A DNA stretch of 64,000 nt from Echinicola salinicaeni (lineage in GTDB: Bacteria > Bacteroidota > Bacteroidia > Cytophagales > Cyclobacteriaceae): NCBI RefSeq assembly GCF_014280965.1, contig NZ_JACODZ010000006.1, positions 1 through 64,000 on the forward strand, in the 5' to 3' direction. The notes under the pieces are model-generated. The model was not told the DNA's origin and did not search any database. It saw nothing but the letters and a program-made list of their open reading frames with translations. Both the position numbers and the translations under genes were made by a program. Numbering within the stretch: position 1 is the first letter of the stretch; each line of letters begins with the position of its first letter. Below, in pieces: positions 24,141 to 33,773 of this stretch.

Positions 24141-25256
24141 CTAAGCAGAAAAAACTTCTTCTAGCTTATCAAGGAAGCGGGAGCCCGAAAAATTCTTAAG
24201 CCTCTTCTCGCCTCTTTTCACTAAGGAACTTCGCAATTCTCTTTCTTTCACTAACTTTTCCATTTCCTTGGCAAAAGCTTTGGCTGAATTATCCTCTGGA
24301 TAAAGTACCGCTTCTCCCCCTACTTCCCTTAATGCACCCTGATTGGAGATAATCACTGGAATCTTATAGGAAAAAGCTTCCAAAATAGGCATACCAAAAC
24401 CTTCGCTCAAAGAGGGAAACACATAGGCAAAAGCATTGCGATAATAGTCATTAAGTTCACTTTTACTGACAAAACCAGGCAAAATAACCTTTTCTTCCAA
24501 GCCCAGCCTTTCGATCTCCCTGACGATATTATCATAATCGTCCAATTCGTTTCTTGGCCCCCTTTGTCCCACCAATACCAATTGATATTTCTTATTGACT
24601 TCATCAGAAAGAAACTTGCTAAAAGCCTTTATTAAAGTCACCAAGTTTTTCCGTTTCTCCATTACACCCACATGCAAAAAATAAGGAGCTGTAACTATTG
24701 ATTCATCTGTAAATTGACCTTTTGATATGATGTTAGAAGCAGGGTAAACAACATGAATCGGTAGATCAGGTAATTGGAGGTACTTTTGAATCTGCTTTTT
24801 GGAATATTCAGTAATGGTGACTACTTGGGCATTATTCCTGAGTGAAGCCTTCAATAGCCACAGATAATACTTCAACCAACGGGAATTATAGTGTTCTGGG
24901 TTTTCCCAGAAAAAAGCATCATGAATAACGGACAGTTTCCTACCCTTTGACCAAAGTGGGGAAACAATATCCGGGGAAAACACTATGTCACTTTTATACC
25001 AATAAGTGAGCAGTGGTAAAACTATTGACTTGCGCAAGAAATACAATCCTTGAAAAAGCAGATTTTTCCATTTTGGGGTTTTTCCTCTATAAAACTGGCT
25101 GGACTTTACTTTTGTATAACTGGGTGAAATGATATATTCAAAATCATTTGAATCTTTAGCCTGAATGCTTTCCACCAGAGACTCGGTATAAGTGCGGATG
25201 CCTGTTTGGGCCACATACAAATAATAGATATCAACTAATACTATTTTCCTCCTCAT
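24141..25256 (-). CDS. glycosyltransferase family 4
   Basis: 371 residues, GT-B fold. Seen: IYYLYVAQTGIRTYTESLV at the N-terminus, FLHVGVMEKRKNLVTLIKAF, and PSLSEGFGMPILEAFSYKIPVI with the E-x7-E signature. It resembles mannosyl/GlcNAc transferases of the WbnK/WbaZ type. Last of seven genes in the polysaccharide operon starting at 33432; 15 bp from the Wzy-like gene. Confidence 0.92.
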   Translation of the reverse strand: MRRKIVLVDIYYLYVAQTGIRTYTESLVESIQAKDSNDFEYIISPSYTKVKSSQFYRGKTPKWKNLLFQGLYFLRKSIVLPLLTYWYKSDIVFSPDIVSPLWSKGRKLSVIHDAFFWENPEHYNSRWLKYYLWLLKASLRNNAQVVTITEYSKKQIQKYLQLPDLPIHVVYPASNIISKGQFTDESIVTAPYFLHVGVMEKRKNLVTLIKAFSKFLSDEVNKKYQLVLVGQRGPRNELDDYDNIVREIERLGLEEKVILPGFVSKSELNDYYRNAFAYVFPSLSEGFGMPILEAFSYKIPVIISNQGALREVGGEAVLYPEDNSAKAFAKEMEKLVKERELRSSLVKRGEKRLKNFSGSRFLDKLEEVFSA

Positions 25257-25271
25257 TAATCTTACCCTACC

Positions 25272-26669
25272 TTAACCTAAAGCCAAGGAAGGCCCTTTTT
25301 GATACTTTAATGCATTATATTCTTTTACGCTTATCCCCACCATCCACCAGGTCAGCCAAGAAACAAAAGCATATAATTCAGCATTGGCAGTGAATAGGGG
25401 TAATAATAACCCCACCTTAACGGTCGCCGCTATAAAAGCTACCCTGGCTATATGCGTATTTTGCGAATTCCTAAACACCTTAATCCCCGTCCAAACACCC
25501 ATACCTAATATCAATATGTAAAGGAACATACCCAAAAATCCCAACTGCACCCCAAAAACCAAAAACTGATTTTCACCTCCAATTCTTAACTCATCTGAAA
25601 CGCTTCCAACATTGCCGCTTGTAGCCAAACCAGAACCTAAAGGAGCAACCAGCATTTGATTTAATGCCTCTAACCAAGCAATCACATGCCCTACACTTGA
25701 AGCATTCTCAAAAGTAAGCGTATCCACCACAAAATAATAAAACTCATCATTGGCAAAAAACAATACAAAAATCACAAATGAAGCAAATAAAGCTACACCC
25801 AATTTAATTAAGCCATATAACCTAAAGATCACTGCTATAAAGATCAGCATAATAAAAAATGAAGCGAATGAGGCCCTTGAAGCTGCAAAAAACAAACTTC
25901 CTATTGAAGCCAAAATAACAATGATGAATATCCAGGATTGGTGTCTTTTGGAACTGAGGAAGCCAATTAATCCTACAGAAAAACCCAATAAGCAGGAACT
26001 GGCCAATTCTAAGGGATCTGAGAAAAACGATGCCAATCTCATTCCCCCGGTCTGGGTTTCGAAAGTCCAAGTTAAACCATAATTTCCAGATGGCTCAACA
26101 TTATTAATGGCTTGATTAAACAATGCATAACCCGTAATATTTTGAAAATGTAGGCCAGTCAGCTTTTCAAAAAGGTTCAATCCTAGTGCCGCAACAAAAA
26201 TCAACATGATGGATTTAAATAAAAATCGATAATCCAGATCACTAAAGTTCGTATTCCTCCCTAAAAAATAAAGCAAGCCCATCATCAACACGTTCTTAAA
26301 GTACAGGGCTTTTGTAAGCATATCTGCAGGTCCGATGGGCAAAAACAAAAATACCAAACCTAAACCATAAAAGGCTAAAAATAGTTTATCCGTTATTTGT
26401 AGCCTAAATGGATAATAAAATAGGTTCCGCTGATAAAAAACAAATGATAGTAGGGAGATGAGTAATACAAATTCTTTTAAATATTGAAAAATACTTACCA
26501 AGAACGGAGAAGCGGTAGCCTGATATACAATGCTTAAAATCGAGATATAAAATGGCAGGTAAAGGCACATAAATATTATCACCCACTCCCATTTGGTCTC
26601 AAACACAATTTTATTAACCGTAATGGAAAGTAATAATCCTACCGCTATAACTACAAAAACAAATAACAC
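25272..26669 (-). CDS. Wzy-like polysaccharide polymerase / O-antigen ligase family
   Basis: 465 residues, about twelve membrane segments, with a large periplasmic loop near residues 180-220 (GYALFNQAINNVEPSGNYG) and LGSGLATSGNVG further on, the pattern of O-antigen polymerases. It joins repeat units in the periplasm. The frame opens with GTG at 26669, following a stop codon a few codons upstream; there is no ATG before residue 34, so GTG is taken as the start, which is unusual here since nearly all other genes start with ATG. Sits between GT2 and GT4 in the operon. Confidence 0.85.
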   Translation of the reverse strand: MLFVFVVIAVGLLLSITVNKIVFETKWEWVIIFMCLYLPFYISILSIVYQATASPFLVSIFQYLKEFVLLISLLSFVFYQRNLFYYPFRLQITDKLFLAFYGLGLVFLFLPIGPADMLTKALYFKNVLMMGLLYFLGRNTNFSDLDYRFLFKSIMLIFVAALGLNLFEKLTGLHFQNITGYALFNQAINNVEPSGNYGLTWTFETQTGGMRLASFFSDPLELASSCLLGFSVGLIGFLSSKRHQSWIFIIVILASIGSLFFAASRASFASFFIMLIFIAVIFRLYGLIKLGVALFASFVIFVLFFANDEFYYFVVDTLTFENASSVGHVIAWLEALNQMLVAPLGSGLATSGNVGSVSDELRIGGENQFLVFGVQLGFLGMFLYILILGMGVWTGIKVFRNSQNTHIARVAFIAATVKVGLLLPLFTANAELYAFVSWLTWWMVGISVKEYNALKYQKGPSLALG

Positions 26670-26684
26670 TACCCCCCTAATTGA

Positions 26685-27608
26685 TCATTTACAATCCTGA
26701 ATGATTCCATCCTTGATTCCCATCAACATGGCTAAAAATTTCTGCTTTCTTCCCCGAAGAAGAAAGTAAAGTCCATAAATTCCCATTTTGCCAAATTGGA
26801 ATGGCCAAGCTGTAAGCAAGTATGGAAAACCCAAATGGTTCCTAAGCTGAAATAGTTGATTTCTCGCATTTAAATAATGAACTTTGGGATTTAGCCTACC
26901 TTCTTTACCCTTTGATTTAGATTTAGAAGAAGCTCCTGCCTCGTGGTAAATGACAGATTTTGGAACCACCCACATTTCATAACCCGCTTTTTCCATTCGT
27001 AGGGACCAGTCTACATCCTCATAATAAGCAAAATAATGCTCATTTAGCTTTCCAACCTCTCTAATCACATTGGACCTAATAAGCATGCAGCAACCTGTAA
27101 TCCAGTCTGTTTTATATGATTCTTCCCCCTTAGGCTTTGAAGTGTTAGTAATGGAACTTCCTGTCCATGGATTCCAAACAGCACCAGCATTCCAAATATG
27201 TGATTGGTCATGAAGATAATACATCAAGGGCTGAACCGCTCCAATGGTTACGTTGGCCTCCATAATGTTTAGCAAGGGGTCTAAAAAATCAGGATCTACT
27301 TCTGTATCATTATTAAGTAACATTATATAAGCATATCCCCCTTCCAAAGCATAGTTAATTCCTACATTATTACCTCCCGTAAAACCCAAGTTTTCCGAAT
27401 TGCAAATGAATTTAGGAAAATCAAATTCTTCCTTAAGTTTATCAACTGATCCATCGGTTGAGGCATTATCCACCAGAATCACTTGAAAATCTTGATTTTT
27501 AACCCTTTGCAATGAATATAAACATTGCCGAGTGTAGGCATATCCATTCCAGTTAAGTAGGATTATTGCGATTGAATTACTTAATACTTGGGAAGTTCTT
27601 TCTTCCAT
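26685..27608 (-). CDS. glycosyltransferase family 2
   Basis: 307 residues, GT-A fold. Seen: IAIILLNWNGYAYTRQCLYSL, VILVDNASTDGSVDKL, the DxD-like NNDTEVDPDF and AYYEDVDWSLRMEKAGYE, plus two hydrophobic segments near the C-terminus. The pattern is that of rhamnosyltransferases of the WsaE/RfbF type. Its start overlaps the upstream methyltransferase by 28 bp. Confidence 0.92.
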   Translation of the reverse strand: MEERTSQVLSNSIAIILLNWNGYAYTRQCLYSLQRVKNQDFQVILVDNASTDGSVDKLKEEFDFPKFICNSENLGFTGGNNVGINYALEGGYAYIMLLNNDTEVDPDFLDPLLNIMEANVTIGAVQPLMYYLHDQSHIWNAGAVWNPWTGSSITNTSKPKGEESYKTDWITGCCMLIRSNVIREVGKLNEHYFAYYEDVDWSLRMEKAGYEMWVVPKSVIYHEAGASSKSKSKGKEGRLNPKVHYLNARNQLFQLRNHLGFPYLLTAWPFQFGKMGIYGLYFLLRGRKQKFLAMLMGIKDGIIQDCK

Positions 27609-28381
27609 CCATTAACTTTATTTACGCTAACAATTGCTTCTAAGTCCTCCGCAAAAAAACCTGTGCTATTCCCTATCCTTGCCAATAGCTTATAAATTAA
27701 CCCGGGTCCTTTAAGTCTATTATTTTTGTAATGGTACTTTTCAACTTTTATATCGAAGTCATCAGTCAAAAGCTTAAAATACCGCTTAATCTCGCTTCCA
27801 GAATATTCCTTCCAGTGATGACCATATGTTACGCAATCAAAAATTCGAGGCACACTAATTCCTATTCCCCTTAGCGTAAACAAATTCTTCATACTAATGG
27901 CAATTCCCGGTAAACTCAGGCTATTAGGAGTAGAAATATAAATAATACCACCACTTTTCAGGGACTTATAGACCTGTTTCCAAAAATAAATAGGGTTAAA
28001 GGTGATATGTTCTAATATTTCGGTAAATAATATGATATCATAATAATCCTCCTTGTCATCTAAAGAAGATATTGTCCCCAGATCATTTTCAACAACCGTA
28101 TTTAGTCCATAATTTGCTGCCCTATTTTTTACAAAATCTAGATCCCAAAAATCAGATACATCCATACTATCTACTTCGTAACCTATTTGCTTGGCAAGGA
28201 TAGAAGTATGCAAATAATGACTTCCAATATCTAAGACTCTTTGTGGTTTATTGCCCTTTTGATTTTTTAAAAACTCATGAACCCTTTTAAACCTATTTTT
28301 GTGGAAATTATAGTATTCCTTATCCCTTTCTAAACCTAAATAATCCACTTGATTATTTAATTCTTGTAAAACATTTTCCAT
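27581..28381 (-). CDS. class I SAM-dependent methyltransferase
   Basis: 266 residues from the ATG at 28381; the longer frame starts with TTG three codons upstream. Core motifs: RVLDIGSHYLHT (motif I, with SH in place of the usual GxG end), a second strand ending DSMDVSD, and YDIILFTEILEHITFNPIYF with KSGGIIYISTPN, the usual methyltransferase 11/23-type pattern. It likely methylates a sugar or the growing glycan in the same operon. It overlaps the GT2 gene by 28 bp. Confidence 0.85.
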   Translation of the reverse strand: MENVLQELNNQVDYLGLERDKEYYNFHKNRFKRVHEFLKNQKGNKPQRVLDIGSHYLHTSILAKQIGYEVDSMDVSDFWDLDFVKNRAANYGLNTVVENDLGTISSLDDKEDYYDIILFTEILEHITFNPIYFWKQVYKSLKSGGIIYISTPNSLSLPGIAISMKNLFTLRGIGISVPRIFDCVTYGHHWKEYSGSEIKRYFKLLTDDFDIKVEKYHYKNNRLKGPGLIYKLLARIGNSTGFFAEDLEAIVSVNKVNGWKKELPKY

Positions 28382-28432
28382 TTTTTTCAAATAACATTTT
28401 CCAAATTAGGGAAATCAGTCGATTACCTTAAT

Positions 28433-29728
28433 TCAATTAGATCTCACCAATCCATAAAATAGATTAGGAGCTTTACGCATAATGAGAACGCTCGAATAAA
28501 TAAATACAAGGGCTTCAGATATTATTATACCATAACAAAGACCAATCCCTCCAAATAATTCAATTCCTATTAAGGAAAAAGTTAACATGGATAAACACAT
28601 CACCCAAGATGAATTAAACAATAAACTTTTATAGTCAGAAACTAGCATTAATAATGAGTTCCCAATGTTCATACTTGCCAGAAAGGGAATAAAACATAGC
28701 ACCCTTAGAAAAGAAACACTTGTTTCTAGTGATTCCTTGGATAATATTTCAATAATAAAATCAGCCAAAAAATAGGTTAATAGAGATATGACAAAGCATG
28801 ATAGGATTGAAAACAGATAAACCTTCTTCACATAGGCGAAAAATTTTTTCTGATCATTTTTATAAAGCTTTGTAGCATGAGGGTAAACTGCTTGAGCAAT
28901 TAAAGCAGGGATAATCCGCAATACAGAACTGACCCTCTCAGCCAAACTGTACATTCCCAGAATTTTGGCACTAGCAAAAAAACTTAGGATTACAATGCCT
29001 CCACTTACAGAAATATGACTTGCTAAGGTAGATAAAAATAGATATACATTGGCCTTCCAGGATTGAACAATCTTCCTCAACTTTGGAATGAAAAATTGTA
29101 TATCCATTACAAAATGGACATAGATTAATATGACCAGATTAGTAGCTAATGCAGCTCCTCCAAAAAAGAAATTCACCAGTTTGGCTTGCTCTGGACCAAC
29201 AATAAAAAGTACTATACCCATTAGGTACAACAGTTTACTGAATACATTGGCCACCGATACCAACCGCATCCTTTCAATCCCTTGGAAAAACCATACAGGT
29301 AGCGTTGCCTCCGAAAAAAGCATCAACAAGGAATAAACCAAAATCACCTGGTATTCCGAGAATAAATCAAGGCCATAAACCGCTATTAGCAAAGCTAAAG
29401 ATGCAACGCACGCCAATAACATTTTGCTGAGAATGGTACGGGAAACAATCTCAGAAAGGGCCTCATTATCATTTTGGTTCAAGGCTACTTCCCTGGGTGC
29501 ACTGAGATTATAGCCATATCCTACAAACATATTTGCAATAAGGATAACGGACAAGGCCAAACTTACCAATCCAAATTGATCCACCCCAATGGACTGAATC
29601 AACAGAGGCATTGCCATTAAAGAAATTAGGATATTTGAGGATTGTATAAAAAGTAAAAAAATAAAGTTCTGAATAGACTTATGTCTTATCAGTTGTAAAA
29701 GAGAAATAGAGCTAAGCTTTTCAAACAT
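28433..29728 (-). CDS. Wzx-like oligosaccharide flippase
   Basis: 431 residues, about twelve membrane helices, MATE-like flippase superfamily. N-terminal part contains the usual amphipathic start (IRHKSIQNFIFLLFIQSSNILISL) shared by RfbX/Wzx proteins. It moves the lipid-linked repeat unit to the periplasmic side. It lies between Wzz and the methyltransferase gene, 12 and 51 bp apart from its neighbours. Confidence 0.9.
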   Translation of the reverse strand: MFEKLSSISLLQLIRHKSIQNFIFLLFIQSSNILISLMAMPLLIQSIGVDQFGLVSLALSVILIANMFVGYGYNLSAPREVALNQNDNEALSEIVSRTILSKMLLACVASLALLIAVYGLDLFSEYQVILVYSLLMLFSEATLPVWFFQGIERMRLVSVANVFSKLLYLMGIVLFIVGPEQAKLVNFFFGGAALATNLVILIYVHFVMDIQFFIPKLRKIVQSWKANVYLFLSTLASHISVSGGIVILSFFASAKILGMYSLAERVSSVLRIIPALIAQAVYPHATKLYKNDQKKFFAYVKKVYLFSILSCFVISLLTYFLADFIIEILSKESLETSVSFLRVLCFIPFLASMNIGNSLLMLVSDYKSLLFNSSWVMCLSMLTFSLIGIELFGGIGLCYGIIISEALVFIYSSVLIMRKAPNLFYGLVRSN

Positions 29729-29740
29729 AAAATTAAAAGC

Positions 29741-30820
29741 TTAGACTTCAGTGTTTTTAATATTAGTCTGATATAACCTGCTAGCATATATATAAACAAC
29801 AGCTAGAAAAAAAACAATTGCCCCTCCGAGGAATAATCCCATATACCATTTAAGCTTTGTTTCTAAGAGTGGAAACCTCGGTTTATCTATAATCTGAATT
29901 AAGGGAGAACTATTTCTATGGTTAATTTTTGCGACCTCGAGGTTTTTTACTATTTCAGAATAAGCACTGCTGGCCACTTGTATATCCACCTGCTTGCTTT
30001 TTTCTTCCACAGTAGCTCGCTGCATAAGCGGATTGGGATTAGGCCGGTCATCTTGCAGTCCGGCTAAAGTCAATAAGTTCTCATCCAATACACCTCTTAA
30101 GCTATCCGCCTGATGTTGGAGAATAGCAACATTTTCAGCCGTTTTTTTGGTTTTGGTCTCAAAATAAAATTCATTGACATTCTTCACCAGTTCTTCATTA
30201 TAAGCTTTGGCAAAAAGCTCGTCTTTTGAAGTCTGGCTTACCTTGATAATGCTAAGTTTTCTATCAGGCTTGGATACATCCAGTTCCTTTTCCCTAATGA
30301 TTTTGGCAATGGCCTTCATCACACTATCCTGCTGAACAGAAAAATGCTCCCTATCGAGCGTAAAATCCAGTTGCTCAAAATCCACCTTATCCGCCCATTT
30401 ATGATCCAACTCGTGAAACCTAATGTACCGCTCTACCAACGGCTGCCCATCGATGTCCTCAGCGGGGGTGAGCAAGGTCTTGATAAGCATATGATCAGAT
30501 CGATAAAGCTCCATGATATTATCCCCTTGGAACAATCCACTACTTGAACCCAAAGAACCTAAGTTAATCCCTGCCAAACTGGCCAAACCGGATAAACCAC
30601 CCATTCCTCCACTATCAGACTCTTCCAAAACGAAGGTGGTTTCAGCAGTATATTTTGGTTTTTTAAGCCATGAAGCCAAAAGGCCAAGTCCTGCCCCAAT
30701 TGCCAAGGCAATAAGTAAAAACCTTCCTTTACTTTTAAAGAATTTCAGCCAATCCCTGCCTCTCTGGACAAGTTCTCCAAAAGTAATTTTGTCGTCAATA
30801 ATATGTTGCTGGTTTGCCAT
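29741..30820 (-). CDS. Wzz-type chain-length determinant protein
   Basis: 359 residues: an N-terminal membrane segment about residues 33-52, a periplasmic domain with a Gly-rich stretch (GGMGGLSGLASLAGINLGSL), coiled-coil part (about 230-290), then a PxxP-like motif (IIDKPRFPLLETK) and a second membrane segment about 325-348. These proteins set the length of the polymer. There is no Tyr-kinase domain and no partner kinase is seen in the window, so it is the Wzz rather than the Wzc type. It lies 11 bp after the SLBB gene. Confidence 0.88.
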   Translation of the reverse strand: MANQQHIIDDKITFGELVQRGRDWLKFFKSKGRFLLIALAIGAGLGLLASWLKKPKYTAETTFVLEESDSGGMGGLSGLASLAGINLGSLGSSSGLFQGDNIMELYRSDHMLIKTLLTPAEDIDGQPLVERYIRFHELDHKWADKVDFEQLDFTLDREHFSVQQDSVMKAIAKIIREKELDVSKPDRKLSIIKVSQTSKDELFAKAYNEELVKNVNEFYFETKTKKTAENVAILQHQADSLRGVLDENLLTLAGLQDDRPNPNPLMQRATVEEKSKQVDIQVASSAYSEIVKNLEVAKINHRNSSPLIQIIDKPRFPLLETKLKWYMGLFLGGAIVFFLAVVYIYASRLYQTNIKNTEV

Positions 30821-30831
30821 GAGTCTACTTA

Positions 30832-33432
30832 TTATTGATTTATTTGAGTAATCACCAATACCAAAGTGGCCAAACCGGATGTCAAGCCAATAATTTCTCC
30901 CAGTCTAATGGGTGAACGTGGCCCTTTAGAAGGAACGATCACCTCAGATCCCGGCTCTACCCTTGGAAAAGATTTGAAAAACAAAAAGCTTTTGGTTCTA
31001 GCCACTTCTCCATTGGCATACACTACATAAGTTCTCTTCTTTTTTGCCCTGGTTTCAAAACCACCAGCTCGGTCGATATAGTATTTCATGCTACGGTTAT
31101 TTTCATATCTTACCGTAGTTGGATAAATCACGTCCCCTCTCATTCTCACTGTCTGAAGTTGTTTAGGAACACTTATAATATCTCCTTCTTCTAAAATAAG
31201 GTCATACTTAGAGCCAGGGCTTTCCATTATCGCCACCAAATCTATAGCAATCGCTTCTGTTTCCTTTATCTTAATGGCAGTCTGAGGTCCTTCAACCTGA
31301 CTGATATCCCTTAAAGTCTCTTCCTTTGTCTTGGTAATTAAATCATGTTTGGAGCTCCTTTGCTGACCTTTACTAGTTTCCTGCTCAAGTCTCAGCTTTT
31401 GATTCGATTGGGCTTCTGAAGGGTCTGTAGCTTCGGCATCCAACCTTTCTAGTAGCCTTTTCATATTTTTTTCTTTCCTAAGTCTTTCTGACTCCGTATT
31501 ATAGAATTCAGTTCTTCGGATTAATGTGGCTCCCTTCGGATAAGCAAAGCGGGTCAAACCTCCAGCTCGTTCTATAACATCAGAAATTCTTTCCTCTGCT
31601 CCCCGAAGTGCAAATTCACCTGGCGCATTCACCTGACCATCCACCATGACCACTTTTTCTAAGGCAAAATTGGGTTTCCTTCTTATAATCACATTGTCAA
31701 AAGGCTTCAACACAGTTGAATTGGCATTGATACTTAGGTCTTGATTCACACTGGCAGGGATCAATTCTGCAATCTCACCCTCATTCTCCCCTTTCAACCT
31801 TCTGGAAATTTCAAGATCATCTATTGAAGCGGCCTCATTAAAGCCCCCAGCGCTGATGATCAAATCCTCCACGGTCATTCCTTCAGAAAAAGGATAAATA
31901 CCGGGATTTCTCACCTCACCAGAAACTTTCAAATAATACTCATCTTTCAAATCGTAGATAGAGGCTACTTTAACAATATCATCAGCCTCCAAACTGTAAT
32001 CTTCAGCTCCACTAATCACCTGGTTCAAGTCTACCTGAATCACTGAAGTACTCAGGTCTTCTGCTGTCCTGATGATGCTCGCTCTTTTTAGGTAAGCCTC
32101 ACCTTTAAGCCCTTCTGCTTTATCAATCAATTTTGATAATGTCAAGCCATCAGTCAATGCATAGTTTCCTGGCCTAAATACAGCTCCCTTAATTTGAACC
32201 CGGTTATTAAATCTGTCAAGAACATTGCCTGCTTTATAATGATCTCCTCCTTTTACGGTAAAAATATCATATTGGCCAGCAAACACATCGGAAACAGCTT
32301 TTTCTTTATCTGTGTAGCGCGTCACACTTACTCTTTCTGTATAGGCATTATCGGTAAAACCTCCTGCATACCTCAAAATATCCCCAAAGGTTTCCCCTTC
32401 CTTGGCCTCAAAAATTAAGGGGCGCTTTACAGCTCCCTCTAGTTGTACCCTGGATTCATAAGGCCCTACCAAAATCACATCCTGGTCCTGTAATTGAAAG
32501 CCCATATTAGCCTTTCCATCGACCAAAAAATCATAGGCATCAACCACCGCCACTTGCTTATTATTTCTGATCACCTTGATATTTCTCATGGTACCATTAA
32601 TATTGGGACCTCCAGCAGCGTAAAGGGCATTAAAAACTGTACTAAAAGCACTCAAATTAAAAGTCCCAGGAAGCCTTAACTCCCCTACCAAGTGCACTTT
32701 AATGCTCCTAATATTCCCCAATGATACTTGAACAAAAGTACTGGGGTTTTTACCTTGAATTTCTGAGTAATATTGGGACAACCTATTTTTTATCACCTTG
32801 CTGGCTGCATCCACAGACAAGCCTGCCACACCTATTGGCCCAATATTATCCAATATCAAACTACCTTCTGGAGTGATGGTGGCTTCATAATATTGTTCAG
32901 AAGCGCCATATACATCTACATAGAGTAAATCTCCAGGGCCTAAAACATAACTTTTTGGTGTCGCCTGATTCAGACTGGGCTCAAAAGTCAATTTCCTTTC
33001 TTTTCGATAAAATAAATCCAGTCCAAAATAGGACTGAATTTCTTCTAGCTCTTCTATTTCCTCTTGATTGCTTAAAACCCCTTTTACGATTTCATTTAAG
33101 TCCATTTGCCTCCTGGGCTCTCTACTGGCAGAGGTCGAACTGGATTTCATTGTGGTAAGCTGATCATCTAGGCCTTCCACCCTCTTACCTAGCTTTTCCA
33201 ATTCTATGGTGGACATTCCTCTTGCTTTGGCCATTTCCAAAAACTCCGCTTGATTGATACCCGCATCAGCGGCCTTTTCAACCAACTCCCTAATTTGTGC
33301 ATCAGAAAGTTCATCCACCTTAATACTAGCAATATCTAAAACAGACTGGGCATATAACATTGGCTCGTTAGCAAAAAGTAGGGCCAAAGCCATCATCAAG
33401 CCCAGAGGCATTGACTTTAAAAGTTTTATCAT
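30832..33432 (-). CDS. SLBB-domain polysaccharide export protein (Wza-like)
   Basis: 866 residues. Signal peptide 1-28, a helical N-terminal part (VDELSDAQIRELVEKAADAG), then the polysaccharide export domain starting YVLGPGDLLYVDVYG at about 160, and at least five SLBB domains (for example VHLVGELRLPGTFNL, VQIKGAVFRPGNYAL, LKVSGEVRNPGIYPF, VMVDGQVNAPGEFAL, VRMRGDVIYPTTV). The C-terminus has a hydrophobic segment. It forms the outer-membrane exit channel. First gene of the seven-gene operon. Confidence 0.93.
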   Translation of the reverse strand: MIKLLKSMPLGLMMALALLFANEPMLYAQSVLDIASIKVDELSDAQIRELVEKAADAGINQAEFLEMAKARGMSTIELEKLGKRVEGLDDQLTTMKSSSTSASREPRRQMDLNEIVKGVLSNQEEIEELEEIQSYFGLDLFYRKERKLTFEPSLNQATPKSYVLGPGDLLYVDVYGASEQYYEATITPEGSLILDNIGPIGVAGLSVDAASKVIKNRLSQYYSEIQGKNPSTFVQVSLGNIRSIKVHLVGELRLPGTFNLSAFSTVFNALYAAGGPNINGTMRNIKVIRNNKQVAVVDAYDFLVDGKANMGFQLQDQDVILVGPYESRVQLEGAVKRPLIFEAKEGETFGDILRYAGGFTDNAYTERVSVTRYTDKEKAVSDVFAGQYDIFTVKGGDHYKAGNVLDRFNNRVQIKGAVFRPGNYALTDGLTLSKLIDKAEGLKGEAYLKRASIIRTAEDLSTSVIQVDLNQVISGAEDYSLEADDIVKVASIYDLKDEYYLKVSGEVRNPGIYPFSEGMTVEDLIISAGGFNEAASIDDLEISRRLKGENEGEIAELIPASVNQDLSINANSTVLKPFDNVIIRRKPNFALEKVVMVDGQVNAPGEFALRGAEERISDVIERAGGLTRFAYPKGATLIRRTEFYNTESERLRKEKNMKRLLERLDAEATDPSEAQSNQKLRLEQETSKGQQRSSKHDLITKTKEETLRDISQVEGPQTAIKIKETEAIAIDLVAIMESPGSKYDLILEEGDIISVPKQLQTVRMRGDVIYPTTVRYENNRSMKYYIDRAGGFETRAKKKRTYVVYANGEVARTKSFLFFKSFPRVEPGSEVIVPSKGPRSPIRLGEIIGLTSGLATLVLVITQINQ

Positions 33433-33773
33433 CGTATTTCTTCTCGTTTTTTACATTAAGTTCACTGTGAACAAAACACAGCTTCGCCACCTCGCTCCCA
33501 TTTGGCAGCTCTCCATAGTTTTCCCTTACGAATATACCGCGCATTGAAAACCACCGTAAAGATAATTATTCCGAATGATTGCGCCCTATTCTTAAGGAGT
33601 AATTAGAACTTTACTATCCAAGCCAATAAATGACGATGTCGATAGTATAAATATCAGCTCCTAAAACTTAGAAAATCATCTTGGAATAAGGTAAAATGGG
33701 TTTCCTTATCAACTATTATGCTGATTACTGAAGTCCGCATAAAAAAATGCTCTCTGTAAAATCAAAAATCTAA
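33433..33773. other. intergenic region upstream of the polysaccharide operon, no gene seen
   Basis: This gap separates the SLBB gene from the radical SAM gene, both on minus. It should hold the operon promoter. I find no TAnnTTTG on the minus strand with a properly spaced TTG and no strong hairpin; there is a short GC-richer stretch near 33490-33550. Confidence 0.4.

Noticed and set aside
28382-28390. TTG start of the methyltransferase in the polysaccharide operon
   Set aside because: An ATG three codons downstream is the likely start; the extra residues carry no motif.
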